Assembly (NCBI GenBank): GCA_965644295.1 | Contig: CBFFRP010000412.1 | Span: forward strand, 144,637-208,636 | Source of the DNA: Paraphysomonas bandaiensis | Taxonomy: Eukaryota; Chrysophyceae | Direction: 5' to 3' | Length of the DNA: 64,000 nt | Shown: one piece after another, positions 42,801 through 53,440 of the stretch | Numbering within the stretch: the first letter of the stretch is position 1 | How the letters are laid out: every line of letters begins with the position of its first letter | Program-made: the position numbers and the translations under genes | Notes under the pieces: model-generated | The model's database searches: none | The model's input: only the letters and a program-made list of their open reading frames with translations | Told to the model about the DNA's origin: nothing

Positions 42801-43909
42801 TGGATATGTTAGAATTTCCCGACGATAAAGAAGAAAATCAGGAATTTAACTCTAAAGAAGGTAATATGAAGGACGATGATGAATTATACAAAGGCGGAAT
42901 TACCGTGCAAAATGTCGACTCATGGATGGCGAAAAATGATACAGAAGGTGTCGGAACCTTAGTTGAGAATGACGACGAGGATGGTCCCTGCGACGATGTT
43001 GAAGTGATAGAAAATCAGGAATTATTGGACGAATCACGTCTGCGTGAAGCCCAGGAGCAATGGATGCGCCTCTCTGCGCAATATCAGAGTTCAAGTATTC
43101 GATTATGTGAACAGCTACGTCTTGTATTGGAGCCCACACTAGCCAGTCGACTACAGGGTGACTACAGGACTGGTAAGAGAATTAATATGAGGAGAGTAAT
43201 TGGTTACGTAGCATCGGGGTTCAGAAAGGATAAAATATGGATGCGGCGGACCAAGCCAAGTAAGAGGGAATACCAAGTAATGGTTATGATTGATGACAGT
43301 AGCTCCATGGGCCAGGCGGGGCCTCTTGCAATGGCCTCCCTGTCAATGCTTTCTGGAGCGCTTACACGACTTGAAGTAGGAGATATATCTGTCTGCTCAT
43401 TTGCTGAGAAACTGAAGTTACTTCATTCTTTTGGCAAACCTTTCTCAGATACAGTGGGAGCAAAAGTATATTCTCAATTTACGTTTGGTGCCAAGCAAAC
43501 TCGAATTGCATCTGCGTTGCAGTCAGTGGTGCCTATATTCGAAGAATCAAGGTTATCCTCTGCTTCGTCATCTGCGGGGAATGTGACATTGCAAATATGT
43601 TTACTTATCTCTGATGCAAGGATCGATTCGGACAACAGAGAAAACCTGAACAGAATTGTCCGGGAAATGGCAGAAAAAAATATTCTTGCTGTACTTATAA
43701 TTATTGATAAGAATGACAACGCCAAAGACTCCATATTTGCAACTAAAACTGTCGAGTTCACACCGACAGGGCTTGTGACAAAGGGCTACTTGGATGATTT
43801 TCCGTTTCCATACTATGTAGCTATTCAGCAAGTTGACGCGTTGCCAGAAGTTCTGGCCGATGCATTGAAGCAATGGTTTGAATTAATAAGAACACAGCTC
43901 GACAGTTGA
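24883..43909 (+). CDS. MDN1: Midasin, giant AAA+ ATPase of 60S ribosome assembly
   Basis: Five exons (24883-25072, 25131-25246, 25297-29192, 29240-30689, 30740-43909) join without a break into 6273 residues, longer than yeast (4910) and human (5596) midasin. Six AAA+ modules have P-loops GESGSGKSF (about 296), GETGSGKTT (651), GPTSVGKTT (1083), GETGCGKTT (1397), GPPGVGKTS (1879) and GHTGSGKRR (2231). Walker B motifs are IEDID, LDEVN, LDELN, LDEIN, LDEMN and, in module 6, the degenerate VENVN. A long helical linker follows (about 2500-5290), then an Asp/Glu-rich tail (about 5300-5970) and a C-terminal MIDAS/VWA domain with DDSSSM (about 6067). Midasin removes assembly factors such as Rsa4/Ytm1 from pre-60S particles in the nucleolus and nucleoplasm. 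Module 6 probably does not hydrolyse ATP. Introns 3 and 4 fall inside the P-loops of modules 4 and 5. Confidence 0.95.
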
Positions 43910-44516
43910 TTCTGATATATAGTTTGAGAAGTATTGAATGAAATTTTTGTGTCATTTAGTCAAGTGCTTATATTGTTTTAGTAAAATTGAGTATGAATTG
44001 TTATTTTTAAGGAAGTTGTTTTTCTTTTTGTAAGCTACAGTTATGTATTGCTGTGTTGAAAATAGGCACTGTGATGGAACATAGGGTTGCACTTTATCGA
44101 TAACGACGACAGATATTACCGCGCCGTGTACTGTGCGTTGTAATGTAAATGGTATTGTGTTGTATGAAATCGAATCCGTCCATACATTACTTCTTGAATA
44201 ATAGTGCTTCAAAGTGAAATAATGTTTTCTAAAAAGCTATGCTGAACGGAATCGGCCAGGCGCCACTCTTTACTCTTTAGTATTGTACGCGATGGTAATC
44301 ATCGTTCATTGTGCCTTCTCCATAGCTTCTAAAAGAAGTGTAGAACTAGAAACAAACTCTCGGAGGTGTCATAAATTGATATGCTAGAAGGATAGTAAAA
44401 TATAAAAACAGTATATACTACGTAGAATATAGAGCTTGGAGGAAGGCCGTATGCGAATTATGAAAGCTATTTTTCAAATTCCTCTACCGTTTATAGCATA
44501 GTCATTTCGTCGCCAC
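43910..44516. other. AT-rich 3' flank of midasin
   Basis: About 600 bp between the midasin stop codon and the retrotransposon, ending in the left target-site copy gccac (44512-44516). No gene or repeat is seen. Confidence 0.5.
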
Positions 44517-44808
44517 TAACAGAAGTTGACATTATTTGCTAAGGTTTACTATTCTCAACTGATAAGATGAAATTATAAACATTACATGATAAAGAACCTA
44601 AGTTGTGTTCGATGTGTTCAACACCATTCATTTACTACTATAGTGTACAACCACACACTCAGTCATCGTATCCTGTATAGTCATCCACTTCTACTTCAGT
44701 TTCATACTACATAATATAATGTACTAATTACATATATATCTTTCGATCCTTGCATCTCACATAATACTGCACTCAATTGCAAGTATATAGAATCTTCAGA
44801 TCTCAACA
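44517..44808 (-). repeat. 3' LTR of the copia element
   Basis: This is 292 bp, beginning TGTTGAGATC on the element strand, and appears identical to 49515-49806. Directly inside it is the polypurine tract. Confidence 0.93.
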
Positions 44809-44932
44809 CTCCCCCTCAATTGAGTGTTGTACTATGACGCCTCCCAGCTATTGAATGCCTGAGATAAAAAAATTCTTGACAGTAAAATAGACTCATCTCT
44901 AAGTCTAAACCTCTGTCTAAAAAACTCAGTAC

Positions 44933-47326
44933 CTACTTGCGCCTTCTTTTATCCCTTGGTCCCTCATTAATCACTTCAGTGGAACTCTTAACTTTCTCTC
45001 CAAGATTTCTCTTTCTCTGCTCCATATATGATAAACCAACCAATGACTTTGTATAAATATCTGCTGCTTGTTGCGATGTATGCACATGCACTAACTTAAT
45101 CGTATTGAACTGATTGGGATCCACGTGCTCTCTCACCATGTGATACTTAATCTCAATGTGCTTCGACTTCTTGTGAAACACTGGGTTTTCGGCCAAATCC
45201 TGGGCACTCTGACTGTCGATGAAGAATGGTGTGGGTTTGATGAGCCTCAACTTAATCTCACCCGTCACCCCCCGAACCCATAGCACTTCTTGGAGACCCG
45301 AGTAAATACACTGATACTCAGACTGCATGCTTGACGTTGCCACTGTCGTCTGCAGTTTGGACTGCCAGACTATAGGCCCTCCCGCTGCAAACCCAACGTA
45401 CCCCGACGTGGACTTCCTGGAGAGCTGATCTCCCGCCCAATCCGCGTCAGTAAACATATGGAAGTCGAACCGTCTACTCCCATATTGAATCCCTTTGTCA
45501 ATAGAACCACGAATATATTGCCATACATGTGTTAATAGCTTGCATACTTCAATATTCACCTTATTACTGAACCGAGACAGTACTCCCACTGCATAGGCAA
45601 TATCCGGCCTCGTGTTCATCGATAGATATAGTAATGCACCTATCAGCGGCCGATATGGGAAGTTATCTACTATAAGCTGTTCCTCCTCGGTATGCTCATG
45701 CCGCGCCCCTTTTGCCACTAAATCCATTGCTTCCGCCGGTAGAGGACTCTTCCGTACCTTTCGCGGTGGCCCAAGATACTTTTCAAACTTTTCTAAGATC
45801 TTAGCCGCATATACTGATTGGTCAAGACGAATATACTCTGGCGTTCTTGTGACTCGAACATTCAGAAAATGTTCCATCTCGCCCATATCCTTCATATCAA
45901 ACCGGGCACACAGTTGAGCTTTAATATCCTTCACTATGTTGACATCACGACCTAACACTAGGATATCATCCACATATATCGTTAATAATATCAATTCATC
46001 GCCCTTATACTGATAATACAAACACGGGTCTAATACACATGGTTTAAAATGCATAGATCGTATGAATTTATCCAATGTTTTCCACCACGACCGCGGGGAA
46101 CTCCGAAGCCCGTATAACGACTTCTTCAACTTAAAGCAGTACCCCTCAGGCAGCTGAAAGTCCGGAGTTGCCTTCATATATACATCCCCCTCTATATCTG
46201 CATATAGAAATGCGTTAGACACATCCAGTTGATGAATTACCATGTTCATCACGAAAGCTATGGCGATTAACAGTCGCACTGTTACCCCCTTAACAACGGG
46301 TGCGAAATGGTTCGCCCAACCACTCGACTGCTGTCCACAACCGATTGCTACAAGACGAGCCTTATATCGGCGGACCTCTCCCTCCTTATCGTACTTCTTT
46401 CCATAGACGTACTTGGAGTGCAGTGGGACGACTCCGTCCGGTATACGAGTCACCTCCATGGTATCTCGCTTCGCCAAACCCTCTCGCTCTACACGGCGAG
46501 CTCGTCTCCACTCCCTGTGCTCGGCACTCTCCAAGGACTCACGATGTGTCTGAGGCACTGTCGACTCTTCCGCTGACATCCACACTGAGTCTGCCTCCTG
46601 TAAAAGGTCACTCACATCACTCTCATCACTCAAATGATGGATTTGTCCTAACACCGACACATTCGTTACCGTCCTTGGAGTTCTTGCGCGTTTGCCGTGC
46701 GGATGATTCTCGGCAGGGGTCCCTTCCCCCGAAGGTAATGCTGAGTCAGCCTGGGGCTGCACCTGCCCACTTTCCGACTGCTGTGGCACCACTCCGCTGA
46801 TACCGCCGTCACGGTTGTCAGTAACTCTGGCCCTAACCACCCTCTGCGCAAGATCCTCTGTCATCTTCTTGATGTCAGCAATATGAATAGGAGTTTTATC
46901 CTCCACTTGAACCTGGTTACCAGTAACCAACGACCGGTATCCCACAATAAGTCCCTTCCTTATCACCACTCTGTTAGTCTTGTATAGCAGACCACCATCC
47001 TCATGGTGCTTTCCGATAAGATACTCAAACTCACCCGGTTGACGAGCCTCGGGATCTATAGCCACTTGAGCCTCCTCCAGCTCTCTATAATAATCCTGAG
47101 ACCTCTCAGGTACCGATTCATCAAATAATACATGTACAGAGTGTACTACGGTGTCCCCCACTAGCACCTTGTATCCTTTTCGATCAGCTGGATACCCTAT
47201 GAAATAACCTGTCATTGCTTTGTCCTCCCAGTCCTTCCTCCTGTCGGCCTTGGGTGTTAGCACATATGCTTTGCACCCCCATTTCCGTAGCCACGATAGG
47301 CTGGGAACGCTCCCCCTGGGACACAC
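44933..47326 (-). CDS. Copia integrase C-end, reverse transcriptase and RNase H reading frame
   Basis: The frame has about 797 residues and overlaps the upstream frame by 70 bp. It starts with the integrase continuation (SLSWLRKWGCKAYV, GYFIGYPADRKGY). Reverse transcriptase motifs are QLDVSNAFLYADI, SLYGLRSSPRSWW and the active site YVDDI. RNase H has FTDADWAG, the Glu in MQSEYQC and KHIEIKYHMVREHV. There is no separate start in the biological sense: the product needs reading through the frame change near 47300. Except for this single shift the whole polyprotein is intact. Confidence 0.9.
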   Translation of the reverse strand: MCPRGSVPSLSWLRKWGCKAYVLTPKADRRKDWEDKAMTGYFIGYPADRKGYKVLVGDTVVHSVHVLFDESVPERSQDYYRELEEAQVAIDPEARQPGEFEYLIGKHHEDGGLLYKTNRVVIRKGLIVGYRSLVTGNQVQVEDKTPIHIADIKKMTEDLAQRVVRARVTDNRDGGISGVVPQQSESGQVQPQADSALPSGEGTPAENHPHGKRARTPRTVTNVSVLGQIHHLSDESDVSDLLQEADSVWMSAEESTVPQTHRESLESAEHREWRRARRVEREGLAKRDTMEVTRIPDGVVPLHSKYVYGKKYDKEGEVRRYKARLVAIGCGQQSSGWANHFAPVVKGVTVRLLIAIAFVMNMVIHQLDVSNAFLYADIEGDVYMKATPDFQLPEGYCFKLKKSLYGLRSSPRSWWKTLDKFIRSMHFKPCVLDPCLYYQYKGDELILLTIYVDDILVLGRDVNIVKDIKAQLCARFDMKDMGEMEHFLNVRVTRTPEYIRLDQSVYAAKILEKFEKYLGPPRKVRKSPLPAEAMDLVAKGARHEHTEEEQLIVDNFPYRPLIGALLYLSMNTRPDIAYAVGVLSRFSNKVNIEVCKLLTHVWQYIRGSIDKGIQYGSRRFDFHMFTDADWAGDQLSRKSTSGYVGFAAGGPIVWQSKLQTTVATSSMQSEYQCIYSGLQEVLWVRGVTGEIKLRLIKPTPFFIDSQSAQDLAENPVFHKKSKHIEIKYHMVREHVDPNQFNTIKLVHVHTSQQAADIYTKSLVGLSYMEQRKRNLGEKVKSSTEVINEGPRDKRRRK

Positions 47327-49530
47327 TCATATGGAGACATCCATCCTTGCCACGTCCGAGTTGGCATTCGTCGCACAATGTAACATGCAGTTTGATAAGC
47401 ATCAGACCAGAACGACTTTGGAAGTCCAGATGCCGTCAACATCGTCAGTGTCATCTCCCCAATTGTTCGGAATTTCCTCTCAGACACCGCGTTGAGCTCT
47501 GGCGTGTCTCGTGTTGTATGTGACACCCGAGTCCCATATCGCTGCAACAGATACTCTCTTATCTGCTGACTAATAAGTTCGGATCCTCCATCGGCATGAT
47601 ACTCCACTATACGGTTCCACCCCTCGTACTTCACTAAGTGGACCTCGCACAAGTGTCGTAGACATTTGAACACCTCCTCTCCGCTTCGAGTCCTCAATCC
47701 ATATTCCCATATCATCTTTGTTGCTAAGTCCGTAAATAGGAGCACGTACTTATACCCTTGTCTGGATTCACAATTGAGATAGACGGAGATGTCCGCTGTT
47801 ACTCTTTCCAGGAACCTGACTGCGCTTAGCTCTTCGTTGTCCCGTGATTTGAACGAATGCCTGGTTATCTTCGCCTTGGCACACCATTTACACAGGGGTT
47901 TCTTGCAACTCTTCTCCTTTGCCTTCGAAAGGTGATGTCGTTGTAGTCCTGATCCTCTGAATAACATGTGTCGGTGAGCTTCTAATAACTTCGATTTCGA
48001 GACATGTCCAGTACGCTCATGTAAGCGATCCAACGCATCTTGTCCTGTATTATCCGACAAATTTACCTCCTCCATCTGATTGCACATAGACACATTTGGC
48101 AGATTTAACACCTCCATCAAGTCCACATACGGCATCCCTCCATGCTCATCGTACTCTCCAGTCAACACCTCGTTTCCAGAGTCCAATTCCACGATTTTAG
48201 GCTTTCGAAGCAGTTGTAATCCGTATCCCATTGATCTCAGCATCCCTCCTGACACAATGTTCTTCACCGCTTCTTCACTAACTCTGATGTCTCTCCATTC
48301 CCCGAATGTACCAGCCCCCTGTGTCTCCAATTGAGAACCCTTTCTAGTTAGTTGGATTGCCCCAAACTCAGGAGTAAATGACTCCAGTGCAATTTTATCC
48401 TTTACTATAAACAGTCTTTTACTTGCACAACTGTCCAGATATACACGAGGTTCTTCCGACGTATCCACCGATAGCAAAACCTCTTCTCCAAACATATTCG
48501 CTTCATCATCCGACGACTCTCCGTCGTTGACGTATTTCTTCCATTCTGTCTCGAATTTCCTGTTCGATTTTCGAGGATTCTCATTATCCGGGTTTTTTAT
48601 GTTCTTCCGTTTTTTCGACTTGCACTGTCGGGCTTTATGACTAAAATCTCCACAGATATGACAACCAGTATAATCCTTTGATCCTGGCTGCTGCACACTC
48701 TTCGAAGCCTTTTCCTTTGTCTTCCCTTTTCTTTTGAACTTATCCATTTTTCTTTGTCGTTCCTTAGCATAACAATTCGCTGCTACATGTCCCTTCTTCC
48801 GACAAAATGAACAAACCACTGGCTCCTTCGACGCCGTAAAATTGATCTCTTCAGATTTGTCTCCCTTTAGTTTCTTCAGCTGCGTCATAGCCTCGTCATA
48901 CTCTTCACAAGCCTCTTTCACCGAATCAAATGTAGTTGTTGCTTTAGGCATCATCGCTACCGACATCCATAAATCATGTAATTCCTCTATCTGCAGCGCT
49001 GCTTTTATCTTTGCTAATTTACTTGCCTCTGTCTGCGGTTGTCCCAATTTTATGAGCTTCTGGATTATACCGTTCAGTCGATCTACCCCAACAGACACCT
49101 TTTCCCCCGGCCTTATTTTGAACGAATGGTATTCTGCCGTAGTCTTCTCCAATACAGTCCCAATCTCGCCTCTGAACCTATCAACCAGTGTCTGAAGGAG
49201 CTCACTGGATAACACCTCCTTAGCAGGATCATCAGCAGGTAAAATTGCCTTCCCCTCCAAATATTGATTGGCTACCTCCAACACATCAGGGTCATGCTCG
49301 CAAGCCTCCCAAATAGTACTAACACAGGTATCATTACGCTCTCTCCATGACTCTAAATTCCTTCCTCCGGCTGGCGGGTCCTCCAAGCCAAGATGGTTTC
49401 GGTTTTTCTTCATTAGATGCATCTTGATTTTTCTCGCTGAATAGTCTGCTTGGTTCTTGTCAAACCGTAGCTTCTTGTCATCTTCCCCATCCCTACAACT
49501 AGCATTCGCTACCATAACAGAAGTTGACAT
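47257..49530 (-). CDS. Copia gag-protease-integrase reading frame
   Basis: 757 residues. The gag part (about 1-260) is followed by two zinc knuckles of form Cx2Cx4Hx4C (CSFCRKKGHVAANC and CHICGDFSHKARQC). The protease has DSCA in place of the more usual DSGA (VYLDSCASK). Integrase shows the zinc-binding region ending CKKPLCKWC and the catalytic residues in TADIS, YHADGGSE and the Glu of LNAVSERKFR. The frame stops shortly after MSPYEC, where integrase homology passes into the other frame at a run of five G. It acts with the downstream frame to copy and insert the element. Confidence 0.9.
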   Translation of the reverse strand: MSTSVMVANASCRDGEDDKKLRFDKNQADYSARKIKMHLMKKNRNHLGLEDPPAGGRNLESWRERNDTCVSTIWEACEHDPDVLEVANQYLEGKAILPADDPAKEVLSSELLQTLVDRFRGEIGTVLEKTTAEYHSFKIRPGEKVSVGVDRLNGIIQKLIKLGQPQTEASKLAKIKAALQIEELHDLWMSVAMMPKATTTFDSVKEACEEYDEAMTQLKKLKGDKSEEINFTASKEPVVCSFCRKKGHVAANCYAKERQRKMDKFKRKGKTKEKASKSVQQPGSKDYTGCHICGDFSHKARQCKSKKRKNIKNPDNENPRKSNRKFETEWKKYVNDGESSDDEANMFGEEVLLSVDTSEEPRVYLDSCASKRLFIVKDKIALESFTPEFGAIQLTRKGSQLETQGAGTFGEWRDIRVSEEAVKNIVSGGMLRSMGYGLQLLRKPKIVELDSGNEVLTGEYDEHGGMPYVDLMEVLNLPNVSMCNQMEEVNLSDNTGQDALDRLHERTGHVSKSKLLEAHRHMLFRGSGLQRHHLSKAKEKSCKKPLCKWCAKAKITRHSFKSRDNEELSAVRFLERVTADISVYLNCESRQGYKYVLLFTDLATKMIWEYGLRTRSGEEVFKCLRHLCEVHLVKYEGWNRIVEYHADGGSELISQQIREYLLQRYGTRVSHTTRDTPELNAVSERKFRTIGEMTLTMLTASGLPKSFWSDAYQTACYIVRRMPTRTWQGWMSPYECVPGGAFPAYRGYGNGGAKHMC

Positions 49531-49806
49531 TATTTGCTAAGGTTTACTATTCTCAACTGATAAGATGAAATTATAAACATTACATGATAAAGAACCTAAG
49601 TTGTGTTCGATGTGTTCAACACCATTCATTTACTACTATAGTGTACAACCACACACTCAGTCATCGTATCCTGTATAGTCATCCACTTCTACTTCAGTTT
49701 CATACTACATAATATAATGTACTAATTACATATATATCTTTCGATCCTTGCATCTCACATAATACTGCACTCAATTGCAAGTATATAGAATCTTCAGATC
49801 TCAACA
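49515..49806 (-). repeat. 5' LTR of the copia element
   Basis: This is 292 bp. The gag start codon (49528-49530) lies within the last 16 bp of this LTR, as it does in Ty1. The primer-binding site follows directly at 49514. Confidence 0.93.
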
Positions 49807-50912
49807 GCCACTGTTACCAGCGAGTCTATTCGTCTCCGGTGCCTTGCCATCATGCACTCCACAGAACATACAGAATTAAACGTTGCCTGTGTCTGCTTGA
49901 AGTATAAAATTTGACTTCGGTCTGCTAATGTGTACCTTTATCACTTTCGACATATCCTCCTATAAGTTACTTCGCGCTGCGGGTTACATCAATGACTTGT
50001 GCGTCAAATTACATACCCTGTAGGAACGCCCGGTCAAAAGCACCTCAAACTTGGATGACATTTGCTCGACAATTTACCTGTAATATCTGCAGATAACATG
50101 CCGACACCGTCCTGAATTGCTGCATTCAGGTTGCCATAGACACTTCAGTGATGGTTGCTGATATTGTTTTACATACGTCGTCATATGTCTCATTGTACAG
50201 ATGTCCTAAAATGACTGCGCCTAGTAAAGAAATCGTTGAATCATTTTACTATTGACCTGAGAAATGTACCTCGTCACCAGGACCTCGAATTCAAGGCCCT
50301 TGTGCTTCATTCTAGACACACAAGCAGTATGCCTGACGACAGCGAGAGTGAGTTTCCCATTCACGAAACATGACTTTAAATTCGATATCCTGAAAGACGA
50401 GGTGCACCCCTCACATCAAGAAGGTAAAACGATTCAATGAGTGTATTACCCAATGACATAGTGGTTAAAATGCAGGTTGTTGTCAACGTAAATATCGTAG
50501 ATAAACCGCCTCACAGACACATATATCTGGATTCGTTGGAGCTCAGCTACTTCTCCAAGTTCACCATTCAGTAGTTCGAATATGTGCAGATTAACGAGAT
50601 TAAGCTTGAGCCAGCCCTAATAGAGCAGACGTGTACGAAACCTACTTATGTTCAATAACGAAATGACGTATTCGATGTTTGTCAAGTTGAATGCTCAGAG
50701 TTTTTGTGAAATGATAGCGAAGTGACCAAAGTGCTATCCAAAGTTGAGTTTATTGCAACTTTGCGTCACGCTCTGAGATTCCTTAAACCCCTAGTTTGGG
50801 AATCAGTGCGTTGCTGAGGAATTTCGGTTTTTCTTTTGCTATATGTACCCGCTGTCCCGACTACACTAGATTTCTGAGGAAAACACGGCCAACAGTCTCA
50901 GAGTCATCTAAT
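49807..50912. other. Gene-poor spacer right of the retrotransposon
   Basis: The stretch starts with the second target-site copy. Fragmentary frames on the minus strand (around 50100-50240) look like decayed coding sequence but I cannot assign them. Nothing else is supported. Confidence 0.4.
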
Positions 50913-51950
50913 TTGTATGAGAGCACTGTACAGCCAGGCTGATAATAAGGACTCTTCACCAAAGCACCAATCTCATACTCTTGCGGTGCAATTTCATCGA
51001 CACTTATGCCATTGCTACTCAGCAATTACACCTTTATCACCGGTATCATCAGGAGACACCCTCTGAGCCGTTAGCCTTCGGTAATGTCAGGACGAGCCCC
51101 CAGGCCTAGGCAAGATCTTGCGTAGCCCTTTCGACTTGTCCGCGGACATCTGAGACAGCTTCGTCATCATTCACTTCTAGTCTCGCGTGCAACTGCCTCG
51201 TTGTGCCCATGAACATGTTTACACTCTTTTCCGCGATATGAATTCCATACAAGGTAAAAGCTACACATCCTCGGGTTACTTCTACCATCTTGCAAATATG
51301 CATTAGTTGTTCCATGGATCCTCGATCTGACTCCCCAACAACAGGTAGCATCATCCTTCTTTGATTTCCGTCGTGTCTTCTTTTAAGTGACAGGATGCAG
51401 AATTTGGAAGACAGAGTACAAAAGGTGGAAGATGTTGATCAAATCAACCACAACATTCAAAGAGCTCCGATGCACCAGCAGTTTCAAAGCGCAAGAAATC
51501 TAAGAAAGCGGAAAGGAAAGCCAGATATTCAACTCTATAGGACCAGAGAATTGGTCCCGAAATCAACAACATCTTGGACTTGTATTGACTGCTTTCGCCT
51601 CATCAATGAGGTAATTGACACTCATAGGCGCCATATCCAAAGAGTGGGAGGAGAGACCCTGACACACAGTAGTGGCGTATAAAGGCTATGTACTGTCAGT
51701 CTGTCAGTTCGTTGAGCGTTATCAGAGTGGGATGCTTCTCCCACAGCCACGAACTTTACACTTTTTACCTCTTTTTCGATATGACACTGAAGGTTTTACG
51801 TAGATATCTCCTGATGATACCGGTGATAAAGGTGTAATTGCTGAGTAACAATGGCATAAGTGTCAATGAAATTGCACCGCAAGAGTATGAGATTGGTGCT
51901 TTGGTGAAGAGTCCTTATTATCAGCCTGGCTGTACAGTGCTCTCATACAA
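50913..51950. mobile_element. Long inverted-repeat element (144-bp arms, 750-bp centre)
   Basis: The left arm 50913-51056 and right arm 51807-51950 are equal in length and near-perfect reverse complements (for example cagccaggctgataataagg against ccttattatcagcctggctg). The centre contains two opposed short frames: 51106-51354 (-), 82 codons, and 51395-51682 (+), 95 codons with a coiled-coil-like, basic N-terminus. Neither resembles a known protein. I infer a fold-back or non-autonomous DNA transposon; no target duplication was found. An alternative is a local inverted duplication. Confidence 0.6.
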
Positions 51951-52064
51951 CGGCTGAGGGAGGACGTATGAGGCTCAGTTCGATAACGACGGCGATATTC
52001 GAACAATCCTTATGACTTTTCTGTGCACTAGTTAGTAACAACAGGGAGACATCTATCTAGCTTG

Positions 52065-52140
52065 ACTAGTTTTCTTCTAGCTACTAAACTGGTGCTGATT
52101 CTTAACTCCTATTGCTAATAATAAGACTTTTAATATACAT
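52065..52140 (+). repeat. Dispersed repeat family, copy D (3' tail only)
   Basis: The segment cctattgctaataataagac followed by ttttaata matches the tail of copy A (7380-7412) and, more loosely, those of copies C and E. It ends in an AT-rich run. Confidence 0.55.
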
Positions 52141-53249
52141 ATTATATTCAACAGATAATATTTTTTAAATTCTTTGTATGTTTATACCCATTTCTATTGT
52201 TGCAGTTTTCTATGTGTTGTTATGGTTATATGTATTCCATTGCTACAGAGAACACTGGCTAGGCTATATCATGCCCACATATGTCTCATGTTTAAACCAA
52301 ATACATAATATGATATCATAAAAACGATTCAATTTTTATTAATTGTTCTCAATAGTGTCTCTTCCGTTTGCTTCAAGCCAATAGAGCGGCGACGAAGATT
52401 GCTTACCTGTAATACTTGGGTATAATATTAAATATTATATTTATTTATAATACCCTTTCAAATATCCAATAAAAATCGTTTTTTTGTATTATTTCTCCCT
52501 ACAATTTTTAGGCACGGTTATTTTTACAGTGTAATTTTGAACTTGATTTAATATGTTTATTGTAGACCTTTTCTGAGTGCTTTCATGGAGTGATAGCGGA
52601 AAGGTAGAGGAAAGCGAAGGGAAATAATGTTGCAATATATTGTAAGCTAGCTTATCAAAACAATAAAAGCGTAGTTTTTCTAACTGGGCGAACAAAACAT
52701 ATTACAACAATACCGTATATTATTCCCTATGCTTCCTGTAACGACTTCATCCATACTACTAGTGGCACCGATTGTTGTTTTGGCTCGAAGGAAATCTTCT
52801 AATGATCTAATGACTGATTCCAGGTGTTTCAATGATATTTATACTTTGCAGCATGTTGAGATGCTGACTGGCTCCTTAGGTTTGAAAACTATAGGTAATC
52901 TAGTTTTCCATGGAAGACCCCCTCAACAAAGTCGGACTCGCACCTTTTCGTGGTGTTCTGGGGGATAAGTACCGGAGATATTTCTCCCGGAAACTAACGT
53001 GAGCCGCAAACATAAGTAGCAGATAATGTTCTGCCCACTCATAGCTAATAGCCAAATGCGTGCGTGGTACAAGGTACACTAAATAGTGTCACTTGTGTAG
53101 ACGTCTTTGAGTGACAAATAAACAGGCACACGAAAATGGGCCCACATCAAGGGCATCCGAGATATTGAGTTGCCTGCTGAAGTCAAGCATCCGGGATGTT
53201 CACCTTAAGGACTCAAAAATCCTGAAGTCAGCAAATGTCAGGTATATCA

Positions 53250-53440
53250 ACATACTGCTTGCTCACTGCGTACTGCGTTTGCTTAGAGTGGTAGAGCGAA
53301 ACTGGTTGCATTTTGGTGCTTGCGGTGACGCACAAGCAGCTTTCGTAGCGTTAAATAATAGGGTAGCAGAGTTAAGCACCAACTCTTAAACTCCTATTGC
53401 TAAGAATCAGACAATCACTATACTATGAACGACGCAGTAA
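53250..53440 (+). repeat. Dispersed repeat family, copy E
   Basis: The blocks actgcgtttgcttagag, ggtgcttgcggtgacgcaca, agcagctttcgtagcgttaa and cctattgctaagaatcagac occur in the same order as in inverted copy C near 21000-21260. The surrounding plus-strand frame (53111-53389, 92 codons) reads WLHFGACGDAQAAFVALN across the core, so the repeat may derive from a protein-coding element. Confidence 0.75.

Larger units (their letters stand above)
44517..49806 (-). mobile_element. Full-length Ty1/copia LTR retrotransposon
   Basis: The element is 5290 bp, oriented right to left. Two 292-bp LTRs (44517-44808 and 49515-49806) look identical by eye. A 5-bp target duplication gccac flanks it (44512-44516 and 49807-49811). 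Next to the 5' LTR, 49507-49514 reads TGGTAGCG on the minus strand, the start of an initiator-tRNA-Met primer site as in Ty1. Next to the 3' LTR lies the purine tract GAGGGGGAG (44809-44817, minus strand). Domain order gag, protease, integrase, reverse transcriptase, RNase H defines the copia class. Identical LTRs mean a very recent insertion. Confidence 0.95.
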
